The notes beneath the pieces are model-generated. The model was not told where the DNA came from. It saw only the letters and a program-made list of their open reading frames with translations, and made no database searches. The position numbers were made by a program, and so were the translations under genes. This document shows, piece by piece, positions 1-7,338 of a stretch of DNA of 36,455 nt. How positions within the stretch are numbered: position 1 is the stretch's first letter; every line of letters begins with the position of its first letter. This stretch comes from a virus. The stretch lies in IMG/VR virus record IMGVR_UViG_3300037502_000417, positions 1-36,455 of that record. The stretch is one strand, 5' to 3'.

Positions 1-95
1 CGCAGCTTGATACCTGCACTGTGGAGCAACTGGAAAAGGGTCTGGAGTTCGTTGCACGCGAGATCAGAGCACGCAGAGCGAGGGAAATAGCATGA
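1..95 (+). CDS. 3' fragment of 154-aa early protein (duplicate of 35959-36423)
   Basis: This is the C-terminal end of the gene that is complete at 35959-36423, repeated here because the contig ends overlap. It ends with the TGA at 93-95, which overlaps the ATG of the next gene at 92. In the real circular molecule it is not a separate gene. The full-length entry carries the description. Confidence 0.85.
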   Translation, partial: QLDTCTVEQLEKGLEFVAREIRARRAREIA

Positions 96-127
96 ATGAC
101 GACGACACCGAAGCGATCTTTGAAAAC
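1..127. repeat. Terminal direct repeat, left copy
   Basis: Bases 1-127 are identical, base for base, to 36329-36455. The copy starts inside one gene and stops inside the next, with no special sequence at either edge. A length of exactly 127 matches a common maximum k-mer size in de Bruijn assemblers, so I read it as the overlap of a circular contig and not as a biological terminal repeat. True unique genome length would then be about 36,328 bp. Confidence 0.93.
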
Positions 128-196
128 CTTAAATTCTGGGCGCTCGTCCTGGCGGCGATCGGTCTGCCTTGGTCTCTGATTTACATGATTCTATGA
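92..196 (+). CDS. Small membrane protein, 34 aa
   Basis: A 34-residue protein starting at an ATG that overlaps the preceding stop by 4 bp (ATGA), and ending in another ATGA overlap at 193-196. The first dozen residues are acidic (three consecutive Asp near the N-terminus). Residues from about 15 to 34 are almost all hydrophobic with two Trp, consistent with a single membrane-spanning helix. I do not recognise a family. Support comes from the perfect overlaps on both sides within a long chain of such overlaps, and from the sensible amphipathic composition. The gene crosses the contig junction, and its first 36 bases also appear at 36420-36455. Confidence 0.6.
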   Translation: MNDDDTEAIFENLKFWALVLAAIGLPWSLIYMIL

Positions 197-441
197 AGTG
201 CAAATGCCATCCACAGTCGCCATTTCTCTGGCGTAATGACAAGTCGCCCACGATTTTCGTGCAGGCTCACCTGAACCAGTACAGCAAGCTCTCGCAAAAG
301 CAATCGGCCTACGTCGAGCGCGAGCGCAATGCCGGCCGCGACATATCGCACATTGCCGGGATCAGCAAGGCCAGCCACGCAGCGCGCCTGACCGAGTTCA
401 AGCGCTTCGCGGTGTATTCACTTGCAAAGCCAAAAGAATGA
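193..441 (+). CDS. Hypothetical early protein, 82 aa
   Basis: Basic 82-residue protein of unknown function. The ATG at 193 is chosen over an upstream in-frame TTG at 169 because it overlaps the preceding stop as ATGA, the rule throughout this operon. The N-terminus has a Cys-x-Cys pair (C3, C5). The central part (about 35-75) is rich in Arg, Lys, Gln and Ala and probably helical, and could contact nucleic acid. No family recognised. It ends with a 4-bp overlap with the winged-helix-like gene that follows. Confidence 0.65.
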   Translation: MKCKCHPQSPFLWRNDKSPTIFVQAHLNQYSKLSQKQSAYVERERNAGRDISHIAGISKASHAARLTEFKRFAVYSLAKPKE

Positions 442-722
442 AACCACCACGCAAGAACCGAGGCAGCCGCATCACCCAGGTGCGTCAACTGCTGCGCGAT
501 AACCCCGACGGCCTGACAACGTATCAGCTCGAGGAGCTGACGCAGACCGACAGGACGCACCTATCGCGCATCCTCAACAAGATGATGCCCGACGCCTATA
601 TCGACCGCTGGGTCGCCGCCAAAGGCAATACCCGCTGGGTGCGCGCCGTCTGGTGCGTTGTGGTGCCGCCCGAGAACTGCCCGAGACCCGTGTTCAACAC
701 CACGAAAGGAAAGAAAAAATGA
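438..722 (+). CDS. Winged-helix-like DNA-binding protein, 94 aa
   Basis: Small basic protein with a likely winged-helix fold. Residues about 9-50 read as helix-turn-helix: a 'VRQLLRDNPDGLTTYQLEELT' type start (VRQLLRDN...GLTTYQL), then a recognition-helix-like TDRTHLSRILNKM. A strand-rich segment with Trp residues follows (RWVAAKGNTRWV), as expected for a wing. It probably binds DNA as a regulator of phage or host transcription, but no target can be named. The start overlaps the upstream stop by 4 bp. An AAGGAAAG Shine-Dalgarno-like element for the next gene lies inside its Lys-rich C-terminus. Confidence 0.72.
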   Translation: MKPPRKNRGSRITQVRQLLRDNPDGLTTYQLEELTQTDRTHLSRILNKMMPDAYIDRWVAAKGNTRWVRAVWCVVVPPENCPRPVFNTTKGKKK

Positions 723-937
723 AACTGATTGACCACGACGAAGCGCTGCGCATGGCGCAGGACACGCTGATCTGGAGGCGCCTGCCGGAGAAACTGCAGA
801 GCATCTTCCTGACCAGCATGATGGACCTGTCTGACCAGATCCAGGCCGAGCTGGTGGCGCGTAACACGAGCGCGCCTGACGACGACTTCTACGCCCGCGG
901 TGAGGCGATGTGGGCCAAGCTGGGGCTGGACAAATGA
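719..937 (+). CDS. Hypothetical early protein, 72 aa
   Basis: 72-residue protein, acidic overall and predicted helical. The ATG at 719 overlaps the upstream stop by 4 bp and is preceded by AAGGAAAG at about 705-712, the best ribosome binding site in this stretch. The product has no Cys, no obvious membrane segment and no motif I recognise. Its place between a winged-helix protein and further small early proteins suggests a host-takeover or regulatory accessory role, but that is context only. Confidence 0.68.
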   Translation: MKLIDHDEALRMAQDTLIWRRLPEKLQSIFLTSMMDLSDQIQAELVARNTSAPDDDFYARGEAMWAKLGLDK

Positions 938-1167
938 GCCAGCCGATGCAAGACGACGAGCGCCAGACGATGCGCGAGCACATCCTCTTCCTGGGCAAAG
1001 CGCTTGAGCAAGAGCGCGCCAGATCCGTCAGGAAGACGCGCCTGCTGCAGCGGATGCTGGACCCCGAGGATCTGGGTTGGGCCGTGAGCCACGAGGTGCG
1101 GATGATCGCCTATGAAATCCTGTCGCAGGAGACGTACTCGGATCGCGACAAGGAGAACAAGCAATGA
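934..1167 (+). CDS. Hypothetical early protein, 77 aa, coiled-coil-like
   Basis: 77-residue highly charged protein. The start at 934 is preferred over an upstream in-frame ATG at 910 because it forms the ATGA overlap seen at every neighbouring junction. Residues about 8-40 are rich in Glu, Arg, Leu and Gln with heptad-like Leu spacing, so a coiled coil or helical dimer is plausible. Function unknown. It shares both ends with neighbours through 4-bp overlaps, implying translation coupled to theirs. Confidence 0.68.
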   Translation: MSQPMQDDERQTMREHILFLGKALEQERARSVRKTRLLQRMLDPEDLGWAVSHEVRMIAYEILSQETYSDRDKENKQ

Positions 1168-1433
1168 CATTCGGCTTTGCAGACGGATGCCCTCAAGCGC
1201 AGCGAGCGACGACTATTGGCGTCGATGAACTGAGGCGCCTACGTAAAGAGGAAATCATTGCGGCTCACGCGAAGCGCCTGGCGCTGGAGTTGGAGTGCCT
1301 GCTTCTGTCGTGTGAAGAGACTGCGGTTGTAAGCAAGTGGTGGGCAAGCGCACATATGGCGCTGGGCGAATACCAGGACGACATCGACCGACTGTACCCG
1401 CAACCGCACGTCTCACCTTTAGGAAAGGATTGA
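1164..1433 (+). CDS. Hypothetical early protein, 89 aa
   Basis: 89-residue, mostly helical protein of unknown function, with Arg/Lys/Glu-rich residues 22-40, two Cys around residues 45-50, and Trp pairs further on. It is the last member of an unbroken chain of twelve small genes joined by 4-bp overlaps. Its 3' end holds the AGGAAAGGA ribosome binding site (about 1420-1430) of the DUF2800 nuclease gene that begins one base after its stop codon. Confidence 0.68.
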   Translation: MTFGFADGCPQAQRATTIGVDELRRLRKEEIIAAHAKRLALELECLLLSCEETAVVSKWWASAHMALGEYQDDIDRLYPQPHVSPLGKD

Positions 1434-1434
1434 T

Positions 1435-2553
1435 ATGACCCAGCTAATCCTACGCCCCTCTGCTGCCTCGCGCTGGATCGCCTGCCCGGCCAGCGTCCGG
1501 CTGTCCAAGGATATCCCAGACACGCCAAGCGGCGATGCAGCAATGGCGGGCACCGCCATCCACGCGCTCGCCGAGACCTGTTACCTGCTAGGCGACGACC
1601 CGATGCACAGCATCGGCAAGTCGATCGAAGGCGTCGTGATGGGGCGCTGGCACTGCGAGATGGCGCAGCAGCACCTGGATCACATTCACCACATCGAAGC
1701 CAACTGCCGACGCGGCGCCGTCAAGGTCGAGGAGAAGGTGACCTACCTGGACGCGCCGGGTGTTCTGCTTCGCGGAACGGCTGACGTGATTGGCATTGGC
1801 GGCAATACGCTGTACATCGCTGACCTGAAGACGGGCAGCGGCTACGTCGATGAGGACAGCGACCAACTGAAGATCTACGCGCTCGGCGCCCTGTTGCAGC
1901 AAGACGAAGCGACGCGAGGCGAGATCGCCCACGTCCAGCTCCACATCGTCCAGCCGCGCCACGGCGACGTGCGCGTGCATACGATGACGATCGACGAGCT
2001 GCTCGAGTGGGAGGTCAAGGTGCTGGTGCCAGCGATCCACGCCACGACGAATCCCGACAGTCAACCGCGGCCGTCAGAAAAAGCCTGCCAGTACTGCCCG
2101 GCAAAGCTCACTTGCCCCGCGCAGCGCGAGGCGCTCGCGGTTATTGAGCAGCAGCCCAACGTCACCGCCATGACGAAGGAGCAGGTCCAAGAGGTCATGG
2201 TGCGCCTGTCCGACGAGCAGATCAGCGACCTTCTGAACCGCGCGCCGATCGTGGAGTCGTTCGTCGATGCGCTCAGGAAGCACGCGCTCGAGCGCATGAA
2301 GCAAGGTGGCATCCTGCCAGGCTGGCAACTGGCGCCCAAGCGCTCGGTGCGCAAGTGGAAGGACGAAGCTGCGGCAAGGGACGCGCTAGTCGAAGCAGGG
2401 ATACCTGTGAAGAACCTGTTAATAACTGAATTCATTTCGCCGGCGGCTGTGGAAAAGCTGTTAGCAAAAGAGCAAAAGGGGATGCTGGAGGACTTAACCG
2501 TCAAGGAGTCTAGCGGCGTCACCATTGCCCGCGACGCAAGCCTGCGTCAATAA
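1435..2553 (+). CDS. DUF2800 family RecB/Cas4-like nuclease with Fe-S cluster cysteines
   Basis: A 372-residue member of the PD-(D/E)XK nuclease superfamily, resembling phage DUF2800 proteins. Visible motifs are H43, D117 (in GTADVI), the D130-x-K132 pair in ADLKTG, and the following Q144/Y148, the usual RecB-family order. One Cys near the N-terminus (C17) and three near residues 218, 221 and 227 reproduce the 1+3 spacing of the 4Fe-4S cluster in Cas4 and AddB-type nucleases. Likely role: DNA exonuclease in phage recombination or replication, with the SSB-like protein encoded next. The remaining C-terminal part (about 240-372) is helical and charged. The start is clear, with AGGAAAGGA at proper spacing. 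The exact substrate is inferred from the family. Confidence 0.85.
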   Translation: MTQLILRPSAASRWIACPASVRLSKDIPDTPSGDAAMAGTAIHALAETCYLLGDDPMHSIGKSIEGVVMGRWHCEMAQQHLDHIHHIEANCRRGAVKVEEKVTYLDAPGVLLRGTADVIGIGGNTLYIADLKTGSGYVDEDSDQLKIYALGALLQQDEATRGEIAHVQLHIVQPRHGDVRVHTMTIDELLEWEVKVLVPAIHATTNPDSQPRPSEKACQYCPAKLTCPAQREALAVIEQQPNVTAMTKEQVQEVMVRLSDEQISDLLNRAPIVESFVDALRKHALERMKQGGILPGWQLAPKRSVRKWKDEAAARDALVEAGIPVKNLLITEFISPAAVEKLLAKEQKGMLEDLTVKESSGVTIARDASLRQ

Positions 2554-2602
2554 TGCCTGCCCTGCAGGTCAACTCTGTAACTACTGAAAGCGAAACGCGA
2601 AA

Positions 2603-3193
2603 ATGCTAAACCTCTCATCTGGTGGCGGTAACGCCAACTTCCTGCGCTTCTCTCCGCAAGCCAACGCATGGACCAACAGCGAAGGCGTCGAGGTCGATCT
2701 GAAGAAGGTCGTCTTCGACATCGACAACGTGAAGACCGGCTGGCTCCTCCTCGGTGCCGGCGTGCGTGACTGGCAACCCGATGCAGCGCTCGGAAAGAAA
2801 GGCGCGCAACCCACGCCGGACCATAAGCGAGGATTCGAGGTCACCTTCTACAACAAGGAGATCGGCACCGCATCCTGGTCCAGCAACGGCGTCGGTCCCA
2901 ACATGGGACTCGAGCAGCTTTACACGGCCTGCGCCGCCGAGCGCGAAGCGCATCCAGGCAAGCTGCCCGTCGTCGAGTACAAAGGCTCGAAGATGGAAAA
3001 GATCGGCAAAGGTACGACGCGAATCCCTCAGTTCGCGATCGTGAACTGGATCGATCGCCCCGCGGGAATGGACGCGCCCGTCGAGGCCGAGGAGTATGTG
3101 GCACCTGCGCCTGCACCTGTTGCAGCGCCGGCACCTGCCAAGGCACCGGCTCGGGCGGCTGCGCCAGCGGCGGCGGATGACGAGATGTTTTAA
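2603..3193 (+). CDS. Single-stranded DNA-binding protein-like, acidic C-terminal tip
   Basis: 196 residues. The N-terminal ~150 residues are strand-rich with many aromatics, typical of phage ssDNA-binding proteins found beside DUF2800 nucleases. An Ala/Pro-rich flexible linker follows (about 160-188), then the acidic tip DDEMF, which resembles the DDDIPF tip that bacterial SSB uses to recruit partners. It would coat single-stranded DNA during replication and recombination and may contact the host SSB interactome through the tip. It is the last gene before a strong terminator at 3211-3237, closing the early operon. The start codon has only a weak upstream ribosome binding site. The OB fold is inferred, not proven. 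Confidence 0.78.
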   Translation: MLNLSSGGGNANFLRFSPQANAWTNSEGVEVDLKKVVFDIDNVKTGWLLLGAGVRDWQPDAALGKKGAQPTPDHKRGFEVTFYNKEIGTASWSSNGVGPNMGLEQLYTACAAEREAHPGKLPVVEYKGSKMEKIGKGTTRIPQFAIVNWIDRPAGMDAPVEAEEYVAPAPAPVAAPAPAKAPARAAAPAAADDEMF

Positions 3194-3210
3194 CGCTCGT
3201 CGGTAAACGC

Positions 3211-3237
3211 ACCCGGGCATCTCGCCCGGGTTTTTTT
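3211..3237 (+). terminator. Rho-independent terminator after the SSB-like gene
   Basis: Perfect 8-bp GC-rich stem (ACCCGGGC at 3211-3218 with GCCCGGGT at 3224-3231), 5-nt loop ATCTC, then a run of seven T (3231-3237). It sits 18 bp after the SSB-like stop and 17 bp before the methyltransferase start, so it marks the end of the early operon, possibly with some read-through. Confidence 0.9.
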
Positions 3238-3253
3238 GCCCCTAAAAACTGAC

Positions 3254-4228
3254 ATGAAGAACGTAATCGAATTCGGAGACTGCCGCGACACGATGCGGCG
3301 CTGGGCAAGCGAAGGCGTCAAGGCGCAAATGTGCGTTACCAGCCCGCCTTACTTTGGTCTGCGCGACTACGGACACGAAGGGCAGATCGGGCTGGAGCAG
3401 ACGCCAGAGGAATACATCGCCGCGATGGTCGAGGTCTTCCGGTGCGTGAGGGATGTGCTGGCTGACGATGGGACGCTTTGGCTGAACATTGGGGATAGCT
3501 ACGCCACCGGCACCAAGGCAGACCGGCAACAATCTAGTAACCCAGGCGTCGGCGCGAACCGACCGGAGGCGCAGAACAGCGTGGCCCGGATTGGCAACCC
3601 GCCAGGATGTAAGACCAAAGACCTGATCGGCATCCCCTGGATGCTGGCCTTCGCCCTTCGCGCTGATGGCTGGTATCTGCGCCAGGACATCATCTGGCAA
3701 AAGCCGAACCCCATGCCCGAGTCGGTGCGCGACCGCTGCACCAAGGCGCATGAGTATGTATTTCTGCTGTCGAAGTCGGAGCGGTATTTCTTTGACAGCG
3801 AGGCCATGAAGGAGCCTGCCACTGGTCGCGATCCAGGGAACAAGGCGCACAAGTATGCCGACGCATACGACGCCAGCGACAGCGAGGAACACCGCACCAA
3901 GGCCGGCCTTTTGGCTGTTGGCGCACGCGAAACCCGCAACCGCCGCAGCGTGTGGTCAGTCGCCACCCGCCCCTACAAGGGCGCTCACTTCGCCACCTTC
4001 CCGCCAGCTCTGATTGAGCCTTGCATCCTGGCGGGCAGCCGCCCAGGCGACATCGTGCTCGATCCCTTCATGGGATCAGGCACCACCGCGCAAGTGGCGC
4101 TGCAGCACGGACGCGCTTACCTGGGTTGCGAACTGAATTCAGACTACAAGGCGCTGCAGGACGAGCGCATCAGCAAAGCCAGCGAACAACAACAGGAGCA
4201 CCAGCTTTCGCTCGTGCTGGAGGGATAA
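3254..4228 (+). CDS. Site-specific DNA methyltransferase (beta-class, SPPY type)
   Basis: A 324-residue amino-methyltransferase. The catalytic motif IV TSPPY lies at residues 29-33. The S-adenosylmethionine-binding motif I DPFMGSGTT is near the C-terminus at about 270-278, so the motif order is that of the beta class. A Ser before PPY is common in N4-cytosine enzymes but also occurs in N6-adenine enzymes, so the base modified is uncertain. No restriction endonuclease is encoded beside it. The likely role is therefore shielding phage DNA from host restriction, or regulation. The ATG at 3254 is preferred over an upstream in-frame TTG at 3236, which lies too close to the terminator. GGAGGG at its 3' end serves the next gene. 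Confidence 0.9.
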   Translation: MKNVIEFGDCRDTMRRWASEGVKAQMCVTSPPYFGLRDYGHEGQIGLEQTPEEYIAAMVEVFRCVRDVLADDGTLWLNIGDSYATGTKADRQQSSNPGVGANRPEAQNSVARIGNPPGCKTKDLIGIPWMLAFALRADGWYLRQDIIWQKPNPMPESVRDRCTKAHEYVFLLSKSERYFFDSEAMKEPATGRDPGNKAHKYADAYDASDSEEHRTKAGLLAVGARETRNRRSVWSVATRPYKGAHFATFPPALIEPCILAGSRPGDIVLDPFMGSGTTAQVALQHGRAYLGCELNSDYKALQDERISKASEQQQEHQLSLVLEG

Positions 4229-6283
4229 ATGCAAGCCGAAGAAATCGCCAAGCAATTAGGCAACGCGAAGAAGGTAAACGGCCAATGGTTAGCAAGCTGC
4301 CCCGTTCCAGGCCACGGCAGGGGCAACGGAGACAAGAACCCGTCACTGTCCATCAGCGAAGGCCCGGACGGCAAACCGCTTTTCCACTGCCACGGCGGCT
4401 GCGATCAGAGCACAGTGTTCTCCGTGATGCGCGAGCGCGGCTACCTGCCGGAACTTGAGGCGCGCAACGTCGAACCGCTGGCGCTCATCAAGCCCATCAC
4501 CCGCCAGCTCGAGCAGGAATGGCACTACAGCGACGAGGAAGGTGTGACGCTTTTCATCAAGCAGCGATTTCGCACCGCTGACGCCAAGGGCAAGGACTAC
4601 AAGCTGATCAAGGTGGACGAGGCAGGTCGGCGGCACGCCACGCTAGGCGACGCCCGCATCGTGCCGTACAAGCTGCCTGAGCTGCGCGACGCCGTCTCAA
4701 AGGGCCGCTACGTCTACCTCACGGAAGGCGAGAAGGCGGCCGACGCCATCATCTCGCTGGGCAGCGTCGCCACGTCCAGCCACGCAGGATCAGGCACCTG
4801 GCCCGACGCCATCACCGAATACTTCGCCGGCGCGAACGTCGTCATCCTGCCCGACAACGACGTGCCAGGCTGGAAGTACGCCAAGAAGGCCGCGGCAAAG
4901 CTCCTGCCCGTCGCCAAGTCAGTGCGCGTCGTGGACCTGGGCGGCGAGGCGCTGGGCGACGATGCCTACGAGTGGATCTACAGCCAAGGCAAGACGCGCC
5001 AGGACCTCGCGGATCTGGTCAAGGCGCAGGCGCCCATTACCGCGGCCGATGAGGTCCAGGCGCCCGAGCGGCTGCGCGAGAAGCCGGCGTCGGAGGTCGC
5101 GGCGGTGGCGCTTGAGGCGGTGCAGACGCCGCCAGAACCAGCCAAAGAGCCGCCACGCAAGACCCTCACCCTCGAGGCATGGGACGAGATCAAGGATGAG
5201 CCGGTCGAGTGGCTTGTGGAGAAGGTCATCCCGAAGCGCGGATTCGTGGCGCTTTATGGCCCTCCAGGGTCGTTTAAATCGTTCATTGCGCTAGATCTGG
5301 CCGCCGCCATTGCCCGCTCGGCGCCCTGGATGGGCCAAGCCTCAACGCCTAGCGACAACGGGGCCGTGGTCTACATCGCCGGCGAGGGCCACGGCGGCAT
5401 CGGGGCGCGCATCAAAGCGTGCCGCATTCACCACCAGATTGACTCCAGCATCCCGATCTACATCCTCAGACACCAGATCAACCTGCGTAGCAGCGCCGAG
5501 GACATCAACAGTCTGATGATCGCGGTGGCGGAACTCGCGGAAAGCCGCCAGCTCAAGATTGACCTTATCGTCATCGACACGCTCGCCCGCGCCTTCGGCG
5601 GGGGCAACGAGAACAGCTCCGAGGACATGGGCGCCTTCATCACGTCCTGCGGGCACCTGCAGCAGGTCTTCGAGGCCGCGCTGCTCGTCATCCACCACAG
5701 CGGCAAGGACCAGGCCAAAGGGCTGCGGGGCCACTCGTCGCTGCTCGGGGCCGTGGATACCGAGCTGGAGCTGCTGCGCTTTGACGACCAGCCGCGGGGC
5801 GTCGTCACCATCAGCAAGCAAAAGGACGGCGAGGACGGCGTGAGATATGGGTTCGAGATGGTGGAAATCGAGATCGACGAGCCGTCGCCGGCGGCGCTCT
5901 CGCTTGACGAGCCGCGCAAGTCTCTGGCCGTGAATCCCTCGGATGAAGCGGCCCAGCGGACGGCGGAAGAGTCCCGTAAAGTAGGACTAAATCGCTCAGG
6001 CAAGGGTAAACGGCAGATGATCGCGATCGAGTCGCTGCAGGCTGCAATTAATGCTAAAGGCACACATTGGAAGGTGTCGGTCGGGGTCAGGAAGTGCGCC
6101 AGGATGGACGACTGGAAGGAATTCTTTGCTCAAAAAATGGGCACTGACGAGGCGGGAACCGACGCATTTCGATCAGCATGGAAACGTGCGAGAAGTGATT
6201 CGGGCCGTCCGGCAAACGTCAAGATTGAAGGCGATTGGGCTTGGATCGAGGACTTTAGTGAGAAAGAAAATGAAAACTTTTAG
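4229..6283 (+). CDS. Primase-helicase: zinc finger, TOPRIM and RecA-fold ATPase
   Basis: A 684-residue fused replication protein. A CHCC zinc-binding module (C24, H29, C54, C58) matches phage primase zinc fingers. A TOPRIM domain carries E166 in TEGEK and D209/D211 in PDND. An Ala/Pro/Glu-rich linker (about 270-310) follows. The C-terminal RecA-like ATPase has a Walker A GPPGSFKS (344-351), a Walker B LIVID (446-450) and a conserved HH at 489-490, like RepA or DnaB-type hexameric helicases. It should prime and unwind at the phage fork, with host polymerase doing synthesis because none is encoded here. The start abuts the methyltransferase stop and has GGAGGG at 4219-4224. The last ~90 residues are basic and may bind DNA. 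An array of repeats follows immediately. Confidence 0.9.
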   Translation: MQAEEIAKQLGNAKKVNGQWLASCPVPGHGRGNGDKNPSLSISEGPDGKPLFHCHGGCDQSTVFSVMRERGYLPELEARNVEPLALIKPITRQLEQEWHYSDEEGVTLFIKQRFRTADAKGKDYKLIKVDEAGRRHATLGDARIVPYKLPELRDAVSKGRYVYLTEGEKAADAIISLGSVATSSHAGSGTWPDAITEYFAGANVVILPDNDVPGWKYAKKAAAKLLPVAKSVRVVDLGGEALGDDAYEWIYSQGKTRQDLADLVKAQAPITAADEVQAPERLREKPASEVAAVALEAVQTPPEPAKEPPRKTLTLEAWDEIKDEPVEWLVEKVIPKRGFVALYGPPGSFKSFIALDLAAAIARSAPWMGQASTPSDNGAVVYIAGEGHGGIGARIKACRIHHQIDSSIPIYILRHQINLRSSAEDINSLMIAVAELAESRQLKIDLIVIDTLARAFGGGNENSSEDMGAFITSCGHLQQVFEAALLVIHHSGKDQAKGLRGHSSLLGAVDTELELLRFDDQPRGVVTISKQKDGEDGVRYGFEMVEIEIDEPSPAALSLDEPRKSLAVNPSDEAAQRTAEESRKVGLNRSGKGKRQMIAIESLQAAINAKGTHWKVSVGVRKCARMDDWKEFFAQKMGTDEAGTDAFRSAWKRARSDSGRPANVKIEGDWAWIEDFSEKENENF

Positions 6284-6557
6284 GTGGTGCAAATGGGGAA
6301 AAACACGATTTGACCAGCAATTGAATAATCGTAACGTACTAAAAATATTGCGCGGCCTTCAGAGCAAGTCAAAAAACACAGAAAACCAGACAGTTGAAGC
6401 ACATCTGTGTAGTACTTTTTCAGGGGTCAAATGGTCAAATCGTGGTCAAATCGTGACGATTTGACCAGCCCGAGAAATGCGGTCGGAAGGTGGTCAAATC
6501 GTAGCAAGGGTATACCTGCTACGATTTGACCGCCCGATCTGACCATTTGACCGGTCT
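6284..6557. repeat. Array of GGTCAAATCGT repeats in both orientations (274-bp intergenic)
   Basis: The gap after the primase-helicase holds at least five perfect copies of GGTCAAATCGT. Plus-orientation copies are at 6433-6443, 6444-6454 and 6492-6502. Minus-orientation copies (ACGATTTGACC) are at 6305-6315, 6456-6466 and 6521-6531, and partial copies lie at 6425-6432 and 6545-6552. Two plus copies abut exactly at an 11-bp period. Copies at 6492 and 6521 form the ends of a 40-bp inverted repeat. Base composition is clearly more AT-rich than the flanking genes. Such iteron-like clusters usually bind a replication initiator or a dedicated regulator. No convincing gene lies here. Confidence 0.85.
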
Positions 6558-7250
6558 ATGTTAGTGAGGACTTACAAAAGCATCATGGCAACCCAAAAAA
6601 CAGCAAAGATTCGAGGCGAACTTCCCAAGCCGCAACCGCTGGCGTTTCCAGAATCGGAGTTCTCCAGGTTCTGGAAATCCAAGCTCGTGGAGCTGGAGGC
6701 AGCGCAGCGTGAGCATGAACAGCGCTGGGGTGTAGGCAGGTTAATTAATTTGGTTGATGTAGAGTTTCGCATTAAAGTGTGGACTCAGGTGGAGCGGGTC
6801 TGGGCAGCGCAGGAATCGCAGAACATCGAGAAGGCCCGAGCGGCCGCCGATGGAATGATCCGGGCCTTGCGGGCAATGGAGCAGTGGGCTACTGCCGAAG
6901 GCATTGCGCCCGTGGGGGATGTCAAGGCGATCGAATGGATGATGGAAGACGGGTCGGTGCTGGCCGTGGTGTCAACCGAGGCCGACGCGGTGGAGTATCA
7001 ACGCGCCAGGCCGGACGTCGAGAATCGGCACATCTGGTCGGTTCAGGAGATCGCGAAGATGCTCGAGGCTGGACTGGGCAACGACGTCGCCAGACTCAAG
7101 GCGACGCTCGGGATGCCGGCGACTGTGGTTAAGGTCGAGGCTAATGGCTCAGGGTTCGACGACTTCGGCAATGACCTAGACCTTGATGCGCCGTCATCAA
7201 CCCCTAAAATGTTCCCGACCGCGATGAAACCCTTGGAAAAGATGGAATGA
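6558..7250 (+). CDS. Hypothetical protein upstream of terS, 230 aa
   Basis: A 230-residue soluble protein of unknown function. Residues about 35-110 are strongly helical with many Glu, Gln, Arg and Trp. Further on is an acidic stretch with the WMMEDGS segment. The C-terminus is low complexity (Asp, Pro, Ser, Thr). A second in-frame ATG at 6585 is a plausible alternative start; neither has a good ribosome binding site, so the N-terminus is uncertain. It lies between the repeat array and the terminase small subunit, suggesting a role in replication or packaging, but nothing in the sequence proves that. Confidence 0.7.
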   Translation: MLVRTYKSIMATQKTAKIRGELPKPQPLAFPESEFSRFWKSKLVELEAAQREHEQRWGVGRLINLVDVEFRIKVWTQVERVWAAQESQNIEKARAAADGMIRALRAMEQWATAEGIAPVGDVKAIEWMMEDGSVLAVVSTEADAVEYQRARPDVENRHIWSVQEIAKMLEAGLGNDVARLKATLGMPATVVKVEANGSGFDDFGNDLDLDAPSSTPKMFPTAMKPLEKME

Positions 7251-7338
7251 AGGCGTTAGCGCGGCTTTTGGGGCGCTTTGGCGCGTTGTGCATAGGATGG
7301 GTGCCGCGAGGCACGAAAACGGCTTGGAGGGCGTTTTA

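Noticed and set aside
1-127. Biological terminal repeat or att site
   Set aside because: Exact k-mer-like length, edges inside codons and absence of an integrase favour an assembly overlap.
6270-6464. A 64-codon frame starting at an ATG inside the end of the primase-helicase and running into the repeat array
   Set aside because: It reads through several copies of the GGTCAAATCGT repeats, has no convincing ribosome binding site and no known pattern; the repeats explain the sequence better.
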